Source: a bacterium (lineage in GTDB: Bacteria; Joyebacterota; Joyebacteria; Joyebacterales; Joyebacteraceae). From it: a DNA stretch of 64,000 bases. The stretch covers positions 62,001 through 126,000 of the forward strand of contig JALGZD010000161.1 in NCBI GenBank assembly GCA_025782395.1, in the 5' to 3' direction. Below, one piece after another: positions 26,537 through 34,957 of this stretch (its first letter is position 1; each line of letters opens with the position of its first letter). Position numbers and translations under genes: made by a program. The notes under the pieces are model-generated. The model ran no database searches. It saw nothing but the letters and a program-made list of their open reading frames with translations, and had not been told where the DNA came from.

Positions 26537-27247
26537 CTAGATCAGGCGCTCCGCAGTGAAGCGGTAGCCCACACCTCGGACCGTGGAAATCAGCTCACTC
26601 CCTGAGGCAGCGACGAGCTTCGATCGGAGCCTGCTCACCAGCACATCGACTGTCCGCCCGATGACCTCCAGATCCTTACCCCATACGAGACGCTTGAGTT
26701 CCTCGCGCGTACAGGTCCGCTCGCCGTTGACCGCGATCACATGCAGGAATCTGAACTCCTTGTCGGTCAGCTCAATCGGTTCGCCGTTCACCGTTACCGT
26801 CGCGGTGGAAGGGATGATGGTAACGCCGTCGAAGCGGAGCGTTCTCGAGAACATCTTGGGATCGTCCTCCTCCGACGTTTCGAAGAACCGGTTGACGAGC
26901 GTAACGACTTCATCCGGACTCGACCATCGCTCGATCGGCTGCTCCGGTGCGCCTCCGGCAACCAGGATGTCGTCGTGGTGGGTCCCGGGTGCTACGACGA
27001 CCAGAGTCGGCACGGGAGTGGAATCTCCGTTCGACGCCAGGATTCTTGCCAGATCCCTGCCGCCGATGTCTGTGAGAACCAGACCTACGAGCGCCAGATC
27101 GGGAGTGTCCAACTGAACAGACCTCAACGCCTCGCGGCCGGATTCGGCCTCGCAGACTGCATACCCCGCCGCGGATAGCGCGTGCGACATCTGCCCGAGC
27201 GTCTTTGGGTCCTTCTCCGCGATGAGGATTTTCTTCGGAACACCCAT
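26537..27247 (-). CDS. OmpR-family response regulator with a degenerate receiver
   Basis: A 236-residue protein, start ATG 27247 after GGAGG; an ATG at 27262 overlaps that site. Residues 1-115 fold like a receiver domain (K-K-I-L-I-A-E-K-D-P with the acidic pair). The phosphoacceptor position, normally D-L in L-L-D-L-x-x-P, reads L-V-G-L, so the Asp is replaced by Gly. The conserved Lys near the end is also not evident. Residues about 135-230 are a winged-helix DNA-binding domain (E-L-T-D-K-E-F-R-F-L, R-T-V-D-V-L-V-S-R-L-R-S-K-L, T-V-R-G-V-G-Y-R-F). It should bind DNA, but phosphorylation control is unlikely. No histidine kinase is nearby. Confidence 0.9.
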   Translation of the reverse strand: MGVPKKILIAEKDPKTLGQMSHALSAAGYAVCEAESGREALRSVQLDTPDLALVGLVLTDIGGRDLARILASNGDSTPVPTLVVVAPGTHHDDILVAGGAPEQPIERWSSPDEVVTLVNRFFETSEEDDPKMFSRTLRFDGVTIIPSTATVTVNGEPIELTDKEFRFLHVIAVNGERTCTREELKRLVWGKDLEVIGRTVDVLVSRLRSKLVAASGSELISTVRGVGYRFTAERLI

Positions 27248-27843
27248 TCTCAGGGCCTCCATGGAGAAGCTTCATGTGTCGACGTTCCGTAAGGAACAGG
27301 TCATTCTGTTGTTACAAAGAAGCAAGTAGCGTGCCGAACGAGGGTGGGTTGGAACGGCTAGCCAGTGGCCTTTTCGCGGATTCCAGCGACCTGCCGGCCC
27401 GCAAGAGGAGCGATTCGCAAAGCCTCAGCGGTGTTCCAGTGGCTCGATCACATTCTGCCTGCGCTTGTGGGGATTCCGGGCGGAAACTGGTTCGCTGACA
27501 CGGGTGAGGCCGGTCTTGTGGCCGGTCTCATGAAAAGACCTTGACCACTGGAGACCCGTCCTGCACAATAGGTGTTGTAGTCACCTCGATTCTCGAATGT
27601 CCGGACTCGCATCGGGCATCCCCGTGAGCAACCTGGGGATCGGAAGAGGCATCACGCGCATGGAGTCTATCGCACGATCCGTCGCTTTTCTGCTTAACGC
27701 GCACGACTGCACCACCGGGCGCCATCCTGCGCAGCGGTGTGGAACGCTCCTGTGTGTCTCGTACCCTCGATGCTACTTCGTGTTGCCCAAAAATGTGAGA
27801 GCGCCGTCCGGAACGATTGTTGAGACGCTCTTGTGATTCTACC

Positions 27844-27872
27844 GCGGCCGTGGGACTTAGTCCCACGGCCGC
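27844..27872 (+). terminator. Strong intrinsic terminator with no assigned upstream gene
   Basis: GCGGCCGTGGGAC pairs perfectly with GTCCCACGGCCGC around a three-base loop and is followed by TTT. It ends a transcript that carries no convincing coding sequence. Confidence 0.78.
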
Positions 27873-28031
27873 TTTCGGATTCTCTGGAGGTACGTCGATA
27901 GGAAGACGGGCAAAATTCTAGGTGCCAGGAATGCGTCAGCCGCAGCCCAGTCTTACCTTGGCGACCGTGCCTCCGGAGTCATATTCAATTGAGTGAGCGT
28001 GAACTCGTCTGCGACGCGGGCCTTCAGGGTC

Positions 28032-28083
28032 CGCGTCGCCACGTCCGGCACCACGCCCGCGTCGCCACGTTCCGACACCACGT
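28032..28083. repeat. Two imperfect 26-bp tandem repeats
   Basis: Copies at 28032-28057 and 28058-28083 share the core CGCGTCGCCACGT and the CACCACG end. They lie in the non-coding stretch upstream of the first ferritin-like gene. Confidence 0.8.
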
Positions 28084-28237
28084 TGACCGCGCGATGCCGG
28101 CACGGGATTCTGATTGCGCGTCTCAGCCGGTCTGGCTATTCTTGCCGTGGACTCAGGACAGTATCGGCGGATTTGCCTTTCACGCAACCGCTCACCTTGG
28201 CTGTTTGATGGTGTCGCCGCATGCAGAGGAGAGACTG

Positions 28238-28690
28238 ATGAAGAAGGAGATCTTTCAGGAGATCGTGGCATTCGCCATTGAGAAGGAGCAGGAGGCGATC
28301 GACACGTACACCGCAGCGGCAGGCGCAGTCAAACGCGCGAACGTGCGAGACATGCTTCTCGGTCTCGCCAAGCAGGAAGAGGGGCACAAGCAGAAGCTCA
28401 TGAACATCGATTTCGAGAGCCTTCCAGAGACGAGCGTGAAGGAGATACCGGATCTCAAGATCTCCGACTACTCCGACGGTGTTCAAATTGAGGCAGACAT
28501 GGACTATCAGGATCTGCTCACGATCTCTATGAAGCGTGAGGAAGCTGCGCACAACCTCTACACCCGGCTCGCATCTATAAGTGACGAGCCTGATATCAGA
28601 CAGCTTTTCGAGTTCCTGGCTCAGGAAGAGGCCAAGCACAAGCTTGCCCTTGAGAAAGAATATGACGAGCACATTCTGACAGATAACTAG
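28238..28690 (+). CDS. Rubrerythrin-like ferritin-fold protein
   Basis: A 150-residue four-helix protein, ATG 28238 after AGAGGAGAG. Metal ligands of a di-iron site are visible: E-K-E-Q-E-A-I-D-T-Y, E-E-G-H (around residue 48), K-R-E-E-A-A-H-N-L-Y, and E-E-A-K-H near the end. There is no rubredoxin Cys-x2-Cys domain, so it is a ferritin-like diiron protein rather than a full rubrerythrin. Peroxide or iron handling is inferred from the family. A second, related protein follows 41 bp downstream, probably in the same transcript. Confidence 0.9.
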   Translation: MKKEIFQEIVAFAIEKEQEAIDTYTAAAGAVKRANVRDMLLGLAKQEEGHKQKLMNIDFESLPETSVKEIPDLKISDYSDGVQIEADMDYQDLLTISMKREEAAHNLYTRLASISDEPDIRQLFEFLAQEEAKHKLALEKEYDEHILTDN

Positions 28691-28731
28691 GTGGCGCTGG
28701 GTGATGCCTGATGTGTCCATGGAGGTTCCTG

Positions 28732-29247
28732 ATGATCGGGTACCTGAACGAAGATGAGATCTACCGCGTTGGCATAGCCATCGAAGAGACTGGGTTGGAT
28801 TTCTACACGAAGATGGCTGAGAAGGCCGATGACGCGGCCACGAAACGCATTTTCAGAAGGCTCGCGCGTGACGAGAAGCGACATCTGGCCTTCTTCGAGA
28901 CTCTTGAGCTCAAGACCACTGGAGGAATGGGCAAGCAGACTGCCGAGCAGGATGCGGACACATCTGCCTACGTCAGCTCGCTCGTAGATGGCGGGATCTT
29001 CAGGAATATCGCCAGAATGGCGAAGCTCGCCAAGAGGAAATACAATCCTGAGGCCGCGCTCGAACTCGCTCTGGCAGTCGAGAAGGACACCGTCTTGTAC
29101 TACACAGAAGCCTACCGGGTGAACCGGAACGCCGGAGCAAAGAAAGCTCTCCAGCGTCTGATCGATGAAGAGAAGACGCACGTCGTTCAGATCACAGAGC
29201 GCCTGGACAAGGTTCTCAAGAGGAAAGAGAACGCCAGGAAGAAGTAG
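28732..29247 (+). CDS. Second ferritin-like diiron protein
   Basis: A 171-residue helical protein, ATG 28732 seven bases after GGAGG. It has I-E-E-T-G-L-D-F-Y-T-K-M-A, D-E-K-R-H-L-A-F-F, V-E-K-D-T-V-L-Y-Y and D-E-E-K-T-H-V-V-Q, which place Glu and His ligands as in rubrerythrin-type folds, again without rubredoxin. The C-terminus is Lys/Arg-rich. It is a paralogue of the gene just upstream, and the pair suggests an oxidative-stress or iron-storage unit in an organism meeting low oxygen. Confidence 0.88.
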   Translation: MIGYLNEDEIYRVGIAIEETGLDFYTKMAEKADDAATKRIFRRLARDEKRHLAFFETLELKTTGGMGKQTAEQDADTSAYVSSLVDGGIFRNIARMAKLAKRKYNPEAALELALAVEKDTVLYYTEAYRVNRNAGAKKALQRLIDEEKTHVVQITERLDKVLKRKENARKK

Positions 29248-29293
29248 TTGCGTGGCGGAGCAAGAGAGTAGCAGTGGGATCTGCCGACGATGC

Positions 29294-29331
29294 GCGCCCT
29301 CCGGCCAGTAGGGCCGGGGGGCGCTTCTTTT
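29294..29331 (+). terminator. Intrinsic terminator after the ferritin-like pair
   Basis: GCGCCCTCCGGCC pairs with GGCCGGGGGGCGC around a short loop and is followed by TTCTTTT. Confidence 0.85.
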
Positions 29332-29334
29332 GCG

Positions 29335-29364
29335 TTGCTGTCCCATCGCACCGTTCGGTAGAAT
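29335..29364 (+). promoter_or_regulatory. Possible promoter of the GH13 gene
   Basis: TTGCTG (29335-29340) and TAGAAT (29359-29364) are spaced by 18 bp, directly after the preceding terminator and 49 bp before the ATG. Confidence 0.5.
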
Positions 29365-29412
29365 CTCTCAAGCGCACTGTCTGGTCGGCGCAAGGCCAAC
29401 GGGAGGACTATC

Positions 29413-31818
29413 ATGCTATCGTCACGCGCAGCGAAGGGCACGATCTTTCTTATCATCGCAACAGCAGCTCTTTTTGTGTCGGCCCCTGCAGGCTTGGCCG
29501 AAGTCCTTCACGATTCGGCACAAGAGAGCCTGCTCAAGAAGGTCCGGTTCACCTTCGAGCCGCAAGAGACCTATCGACAGGTTTTTCTTGCCGGAACGTT
29601 CAATGACTGGAGTACTGATGCTACCCCGATGCGATCCGCAGACGGTCGCTTTGAGGTGGTGCTTCCGCTTCCCGCCGGGGAGTACCAGTACAAGTTCGTG
29701 GCGGACGGTGAGTGGATAACCGACATGACCGCGAAGGGCTTTCACCCGGACGGGTTTGGCGGGCAGAACTCGGTCATCATCGTCGACAGCGGATCTGAAC
29801 CGGTAGTCCTCATTCGCGGAGACGGTCGGGTACTGACCGAAGGACTCGAGCACGGCACGGATGCATGGAGTCGAGCGCTTCATTCTGATGGCACGGTCAC
29901 GCTGAGACTGAAGACCTGGGCAGGCGATGTTGAGCGCGTCTCCGTCTGGTTCGTCTCCGGAGCCTCGTCTGGCTTCCGGATGGAGCGGACCGGCAGCGAT
30001 GGACACTACGACTATTACTCGCGCAGACTCGAAGTCGATGAGCGCATCGAGTATCGGTTCGCGCTGGTCGACGGCGAGACTGTCGTTTGGCTTGGACCGG
30101 ACGGGGTCACCGAGGCCGCTTCGGAGGAGAAGGTTGGGCTCTACGAGTTCACAGTCGACGAGCACGTCGTCTTCGAGACGCCCGAGTGGGTCAAAGAAGC
30201 GGTCTTCTACCAGATATTCCCCGAACGCTTCGCCAACGGGAACCCGGGCAACGATCCGGACTTCTCCGAGGTGTACTACGAAGGGCTCACGCATCTGCCG
30301 GAGTCGGGCAAGTTCGACGGCGAGTACTTCCATCTCGTCGACGACTGGTACGATGTGGCTGGACTCTCCGCGAGCCCGTATCGCACGGACGGCAAGCCGG
30401 ACTGGTATTCGTTCTACGGCGGCGACTTGGCAGGTGTGAGAGACAATCTCGACTACCTCGTGGATCTCGGCGTGACGGCCATCTACTTCAACCCGATATT
30501 CGAATCCAAGAGCAGCCACAAGTATGACGCCGCCACCTACGAGCGTGTGGATCCCCATCTCGGCTCCAACGAGCAGTTCAGCGATTTCGTAGACGAGTGT
30601 CATTCGCGAGGGATTCGCGTCGTTCTGGACCTGGCGATTAACCATACGGGTGAAACGCACTGGGCTTTCGTGGACACCCGTGAGAAGGGCGACGCGTCGG
30701 ATTACTGGGAGTGGTACGAGTGGACGAAGTGGCCGCTTCCAGACGGCTGGTGGAGTGGAAATGCGGAGTACTACGACTGCTGGTGGGGATTCGGCCAGAT
30801 GCCGAACCTGAACTTCGATCTCTCTCGCCCGAATCAGGAAGAGCATTCGATCACGGAGATCGCCGAGGCAAAGCCGAATCGACCGTTGGTCGACCACCTC
30901 CTCGACGTAGCCGAGTACTGGCTTGTCGACATCGGCGTCGACGGCTACCGCCTCGATGTCGCGGGCGAGGTGCCGTTCTGGTTCTGGGAGCTCTTCCGCG
31001 AGCGCGTGAAGAGCGCCAAGCCGGACGCCTACATCGTGGGAGAGCTCTGGGGCGCCTCTCCCGACTACGTGAACGGGCGTTGCTTCGACGCCCTCATGAA
31101 CTACAAGTTCTTCCGCGATCCCGTGACGAAGTTCATTGCTGAGGGAAGCATGAAGGCCCCGGAGTTTGACCGGGCGCTCGCCCCGGGCAGGCTCATCTAC
31201 ACGGACGAGGGCGCCCAGGCGATGATGAACCTGGTCGGCAGCCACGACACCGAGCGCTTCCTGCGGGTCTGTGGAGGCGATGCCGAGAGGGTCCGTCTGG
31301 CGTTTCTCTTCGCCGCGACGTACGTTGGAGCTCCTTACATCTATTACGGAGACGAAATACTGATGGATGGAGGAGGCGATCCGGACTGCCGCAGGCCGTT
31401 CAATTGGAGGTGGGCCGAGGACCCCTCGCGAGTTGCACTCCACGACGACTTCCGCAGGCTACTGGCAATCCGGAAGGAGCACGATTGCCTCACTCGAGGC
31501 TCATTTGAGACGCTTCTCACCGATGACGGGGTCTACGCATTCGTGAGGAGCACCGACGAAGAGATGGTGGTCGTGGTCATGAACGCGCGTGGTCGTGAAG
31601 TGACTGCGCACGTCCCCGTCGGGGCCACGAGTGCCGCTTTCTTCTCGGGAACGGAGGGCTCACCGCGCTGGATGCACAACCTTCTGAATGGTGAGCAGTT
31701 CTCTGTCGAGAAAGCGGGAGACGGAGTCGTCGTTACTATTGGTCTCGGTCCTTTCGAGGGAGCCATCCTGGTGCCCCGGGCCGCCATTCGGGATGGCGGG
31801 CTTCCGGAGGCCGAGTAG
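29413..31818 (+). CDS. Secreted GH13 alpha-glucan hydrolase with N-terminal glycogen-binding-like domain
   Basis: An 801-residue exported enzyme, ATG 29413 after GGGAGGA. The signal peptide is cut near P-A-G-L-A|E. Residues about 42-125 form a CBM48/AMPK-type E-set domain (V-F-L-A-G-T-F-N-D-W-S, Y-Q-Y-K-F-V-A-D-G-E-W), and a second E-set follows to about 250. The catalytic barrel has the four GH13 regions: D-L-A-I-N-H, D-G-Y-R-L-D-V-A (nucleophile Asp), Y-I-V-G-E-L-W (acid Glu) and V-G-S-H-D-T-E-R. It is most like cyclomaltodextrinase/neopullulanase enzymes that open maltodextrins and cyclodextrins. It ends with a small beta domain and has no surface tag, so a periplasmic location is likely, consistent with feeding a sugar importer. 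Confidence 0.93.
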   Translation: MLSSRAAKGTIFLIIATAALFVSAPAGLAEVLHDSAQESLLKKVRFTFEPQETYRQVFLAGTFNDWSTDATPMRSADGRFEVVLPLPAGEYQYKFVADGEWITDMTAKGFHPDGFGGQNSVIIVDSGSEPVVLIRGDGRVLTEGLEHGTDAWSRALHSDGTVTLRLKTWAGDVERVSVWFVSGASSGFRMERTGSDGHYDYYSRRLEVDERIEYRFALVDGETVVWLGPDGVTEAASEEKVGLYEFTVDEHVVFETPEWVKEAVFYQIFPERFANGNPGNDPDFSEVYYEGLTHLPESGKFDGEYFHLVDDWYDVAGLSASPYRTDGKPDWYSFYGGDLAGVRDNLDYLVDLGVTAIYFNPIFESKSSHKYDAATYERVDPHLGSNEQFSDFVDECHSRGIRVVLDLAINHTGETHWAFVDTREKGDASDYWEWYEWTKWPLPDGWWSGNAEYYDCWWGFGQMPNLNFDLSRPNQEEHSITEIAEAKPNRPLVDHLLDVAEYWLVDIGVDGYRLDVAGEVPFWFWELFRERVKSAKPDAYIVGELWGASPDYVNGRCFDALMNYKFFRDPVTKFIAEGSMKAPEFDRALAPGRLIYTDEGAQAMMNLVGSHDTERFLRVCGGDAERVRLAFLFAATYVGAPYIYYGDEILMDGGGDPDCRRPFNWRWAEDPSRVALHDDFRRLLAIRKEHDCLTRGSFETLLTDDGVYAFVRSTDEEMVVVVMNARGREVTAHVPVGATSAAFFSGTEGSPRWMHNLLNGEQFSVEKAGDGVVVTIGLGPFEGAILVPRAAIRDGGLPEAE

Positions 31819-31896
31819 AGAAGACACACGTACCGACTGGCCGGACGAGGTGGTGGGTGTCCGGGCCGATGACTGCTGGAAGTGGGGGAGTGGAAG

Positions 31897-33285
31897 ATGC
31901 GGGATGTGCTCAAGACGCTGGTGGCGGACGCAAAGCAGTGGACGGAACTCCGGGTACACGACCGCCGCTCGCTTCAAATCGTCGTTCGCAAGGGAGAACT
32001 TGAGGCAGCTGCCTACAGGAAGATCTGCGGTGTCGGCGTCAGAGTCCTCGTGAATGGAACGTGGGGGTTTTCGAGTACGTCGAGCATGAACGTGTCGAGC
32101 ATCAAGGCGGCCGTTCGGGATGCGACGATAGCCGCAGAGCAGTCGTCCGGAGGCAGGAGCGAGAGAATCGAGCGGCTGGCCGACTGTGAACTGGCCGTAG
32201 GCGATTTCAGAAGCGGAGACGCCGAGGACGTTGCTTCGCACTCGACCGAAGAGAAAACGTCCCTCGTTGTGGAGACCGAAAAGCGCACTCGCGAGTCATC
32301 TTCCCGAATCCGCTCTGCCATGTGCCGATACACCGAGCTCGTGGATGAGAAGTGGATCGTCTCGACCGACGGTGCGGACGCTCATATCGAGGATACGAAG
32401 CTGGAATTCGTCACAAGTGCCGTCGCCGCACAGGACGGTGAGATGACCTTCAGCTATCATGGTGACGGCGTCACCGGAGGATGGTCGGATCTCTTCGCGC
32501 GATGGTCGCCCGAGGCTCTCTCCGACCACGTGGGCAGGGTGGCGGTAGACCTTCTCTCAGCGCCGTATGCTCCGGGAGGGGCGACTACGGTTATTCTGGC
32601 CCCCGATCTCGTCGGTCTGCTTGCGCATGAGGCGATAGGCCACACCGTGGAGGCCGATTTCGTGCTCTCAGGTTCTGCTGCTGCGGACAAGCTGGGGAAA
32701 AAGGTCGCAAGCGAACTCGTGACACTGGTCGACAGCGGACGAGTGTACATAGGGGCGGAGTGCGCGGGCGGCGTGGTCCTCGTCGACGACGAAGGAGTGC
32801 CCGCCCGGAAGACCGTCATCATCGACAGCGGTATCCTGACGTCGTATCTGCACGATCGCGAGTCGGCTGCGAGGTTCGGAGTCGCGCCGACCGGGAACGC
32901 ACGGGCCTGGCTCTACCGAGACGAGCCGATCATCCGGATGCGGAATACCTACCTCGAGCCGGGAGAGGGTTCCTTCGACGAAATGGTCGCGGGAGTGGCG
33001 AACGGATTCCTGATGCGGGGCGCGGGAAGCGGCCAGGCCGATTCGAACGCCGAGTTCATGTTCGGGGTACAGGAGGCCTACGAGATCAGGGATGGGAAGG
33101 TGGGGCAGCTCCTGCGTGGCGCCTCGATCTCCGGCGACGCGTTCGATGTGCTCAGGAGTGTGGACAGCGTGAGTTGCGATTTCGAGTGGGCGACAGGGAT
33201 GGGTCACTGCGGCAAGGGGCAGCCGGCAAAGGTGGACGCCGGCGGGCCCTATGTTCGGTGCAAGGTTGTCGTCGGCGGGCGCTAG
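31897..33285 (+). CDS. tldD: TldD-family metallopeptidase
   Basis: A 462-residue cytoplasmic protein, start ATG 31897 behind GGGGGAG. It carries the zinc motif H-E-A-I-G-H-T-V-E-A-D near residue 250, followed by family sequences V-L-V-D-D-E-G, I-I-D-S-G-I-L-T-S-Y-L-H-D and N-A-R-A-W-L-Y-R. In other bacteria TldD with TldE/PmbA forms a heterodimeric protease that degrades unfolded peptides and matures some ribosomal peptides. The partner gene follows 102 bp downstream. Confidence 0.94.
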   Translation: MRDVLKTLVADAKQWTELRVHDRRSLQIVVRKGELEAAAYRKICGVGVRVLVNGTWGFSSTSSMNVSSIKAAVRDATIAAEQSSGGRSERIERLADCELAVGDFRSGDAEDVASHSTEEKTSLVVETEKRTRESSSRIRSAMCRYTELVDEKWIVSTDGADAHIEDTKLEFVTSAVAAQDGEMTFSYHGDGVTGGWSDLFARWSPEALSDHVGRVAVDLLSAPYAPGGATTVILAPDLVGLLAHEAIGHTVEADFVLSGSAAADKLGKKVASELVTLVDSGRVYIGAECAGGVVLVDDEGVPARKTVIIDSGILTSYLHDRESAARFGVAPTGNARAWLYRDEPIIRMRNTYLEPGEGSFDEMVAGVANGFLMRGAGSGQADSNAEFMFGVQEAYEIRDGKVGQLLRGASISGDAFDVLRSVDSVSCDFEWATGMGHCGKGQPAKVDAGGPYVRCKVVVGGR

Positions 33286-33387
33286 CACGACTGCGTCCCT
33301 GACCTGATGTTCTCGCGCCCGGATACGGCAGCCATGACCGTGGGCGACCAGAGCGGGCGAAATCAAGAACTGTGGGAGGAGAAGCGG

Positions 33388-34725
33388 ATGAGCGATCTTC
33401 TGGCAATCTGCGATGCGGCTGTGGAGATGGCCGTCAGCGCCGGTGCGGATGAGGCCGAGGCGTACGCCGTGACCGGCAGACAGATCGATGCCGATCTGCA
33501 GAAGAACGACATCCAGATCGCGAAGAGCATGGGAACAGACGGGTTGGGCATAAGGGTCTTCAGGCGTGGGAGCATGGGGTTCGCCTACGTCAACGGTCTC
33601 AAGGAGGAGGACGCGCGGGATTTGGTGGAACTCGCACTGGGCATAGCGGCTGCGGCTCCTCCCGACAGCTACAACGGCCTTCCGGATCCGGCACCTATTT
33701 CGAAGAGGGACGGGATCTTCGATTCAGCAATGGAGTCCTACGGTGTGGAGCACGCAGTCGAGGACGCCCTGGCGATGCTCCGCGCTGCGAGGGAATACGA
33801 CGAGCGTGTGACGATCGACGGCGGCGGAGTGGCCGCGGAGTTCGGAGCGAAGGCGATCGTGAATTCAAAGGGAGTGCGCGCCATCGAGGCGCAGAGCAGC
33901 ATCTACTGCTACATCATGGGCATGGCGAAGGACGGCGAAGTGATCTCGTCGTTCGACTATCAGTTCGACAGTGCCCGCTCTGCCTCCAGAATCGACCCAG
34001 CCGCCGTAGCGAGGGTATTTGCGGCGAAGGTGGTGGATTCGCTGGGCGCCGTCAAGGGCGAGAGCTTCAGCGGAACCGTCATACTTGCCCCCAAGGCTGC
34101 GGCCGACATCGTCGTCTATCCGATCGAACACTCCGTGAGCGCTTCTGCAATTCAGAAGGGTACGAGCAGATTCTGCGATTCGCTGGGGGAGAGCGTCGCC
34201 GGTGAGATCCTGACCGTCACGGATGATGCGGCTCTTCCGGATGGGTTCGCGACTACATCATTCGACCGCGAGGGCATGGCTCCCAGGATCATGCCGTTGG
34301 TCGAGAACGGAGTGCTGAAGAACTACATCTACGATTCCTACACGGGACGCAAGGATGGCAGGGCGAGCAACGGTCACGCCGGCGGAGGAGCCTCATCGGT
34401 TCCGTCCGTTTCTACGACCAACGTCGTCGTCAAGGCGGGAGAGAGTGCGTTCGACGACATGATTGCTGGAACGGATCGGGGCGTTCTCGTGACGAGGTTT
34501 TCGGGGAACGTCGATCCGGTCAGCGGGGACTTCTCCGGTGTCGTCAAGGGAGGCCGCATGATTCGCGGCGGCAAGCTGGCCGAGCCGCTCTCCGGAACCA
34601 TGATTGCGGGCGACATATTCGAACTCCTGCCGAATATCGTGGCTGTCTCGCGAGAGACCGAGCGTCTGTTCAGCGTGGTCGTTCCGTACATGTCGTTCGA
34701 TGGGGTGGCCGTCACGTGCGGGTAG
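33388..34725 (+). CDS. pmbA: TldE/PmbA-family protein
   Basis: A 445-residue partner of TldD, start ATG 33388 behind GGGAGGAG. It has the family features R-Q-I-D-A-D-L-Q-K-N, G-L-G-I-R-V-F-R-R-G-S-M-G-F-A-Y, a central I-L-A-P-K-A-A-A-D-I-V and late N-Y-I-Y-D-S-Y-T-G-R-K-D-G-R-A-S-N-G. It lacks the HExxxH zinc site, as expected for the non-catalytic half. No precursor peptide or maturation gene for a natural product lies next to the pair. Confidence 0.94.
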   Translation: MSDLLAICDAAVEMAVSAGADEAEAYAVTGRQIDADLQKNDIQIAKSMGTDGLGIRVFRRGSMGFAYVNGLKEEDARDLVELALGIAAAAPPDSYNGLPDPAPISKRDGIFDSAMESYGVEHAVEDALAMLRAAREYDERVTIDGGGVAAEFGAKAIVNSKGVRAIEAQSSIYCYIMGMAKDGEVISSFDYQFDSARSASRIDPAAVARVFAAKVVDSLGAVKGESFSGTVILAPKAAADIVVYPIEHSVSASAIQKGTSRFCDSLGESVAGEILTVTDDAALPDGFATTSFDREGMAPRIMPLVENGVLKNYIYDSYTGRKDGRASNGHAGGGASSVPSVSTTNVVVKAGESAFDDMIAGTDRGVLVTRFSGNVDPVSGDFSGVVKGGRMIRGGKLAEPLSGTMIAGDIFELLPNIVAVSRETERLFSVVVPYMSFDGVAVTCG

Positions 34726-34755
34726 TCCGCTTCCTCGATATCCGCGATATGTGCC

Positions 34756-34784
34756 TTGACAATGCCACGCTGATTGTCTAGTCT
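34756..34784 (+). promoter_or_regulatory. Sigma-70-type promoter of the ParA-CBM operon
   Basis: A consensus -35 TTGACA (34756-34761) and a -10 TAGTCT (34779-34784) are spaced by 17 bp. The leader to ATG 34958 is about 165 bases and GC-rich, with room for structure. Confidence 0.75.
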
Positions 34785-34957
34785 ATGTTCAGCCAATTCC
34801 TCAAGGGTGCATAAGTTAGGTACAGGCGGACGACCGCCGGCGCTTGCACGTCGGAGAGGTGCCCGTGTGTGTCCGGCATCAGAGAGGCGACAGTTCGCTC
34901 GGGGTATCCGGGGCGTTGCTCTATTCGGTGATGCTCTCTCTACGAAGGAGGCCTGGA

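Larger units (their letters stand above)
27248..28237. other. About 1 kb without a convincing protein gene
   Basis: Several short frames on both strands show no recognisable motif, ribosome site or signal. The tract contains a possible promoter (TTGACC 27541-27546, CACAAT 27564-27569, 17-bp spacer), a strong terminator hairpin at 27844-27872, and a 26-bp tandem duplication at 28032-28083. Promoter plus terminator would frame an RNA of about 300 bases. I could not match it by eye to RNase P RNA, tmRNA, 6S or SRP RNA. Confidence 0.5.

Noticed and set aside
27528-27866. Short frames on both strands in the gap upstream of the ferritin-like genes
   Set aside because: No ribosome site, motif or conserved feature; one runs through the terminator hairpin.
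29422-31443. A 673-residue minus-strand open frame
   Set aside because: It is antisense to the GH13 gene, which has a signal peptide and all catalytic motifs; the opposite frame has no recognisable domain and is a GC-rich shadow.
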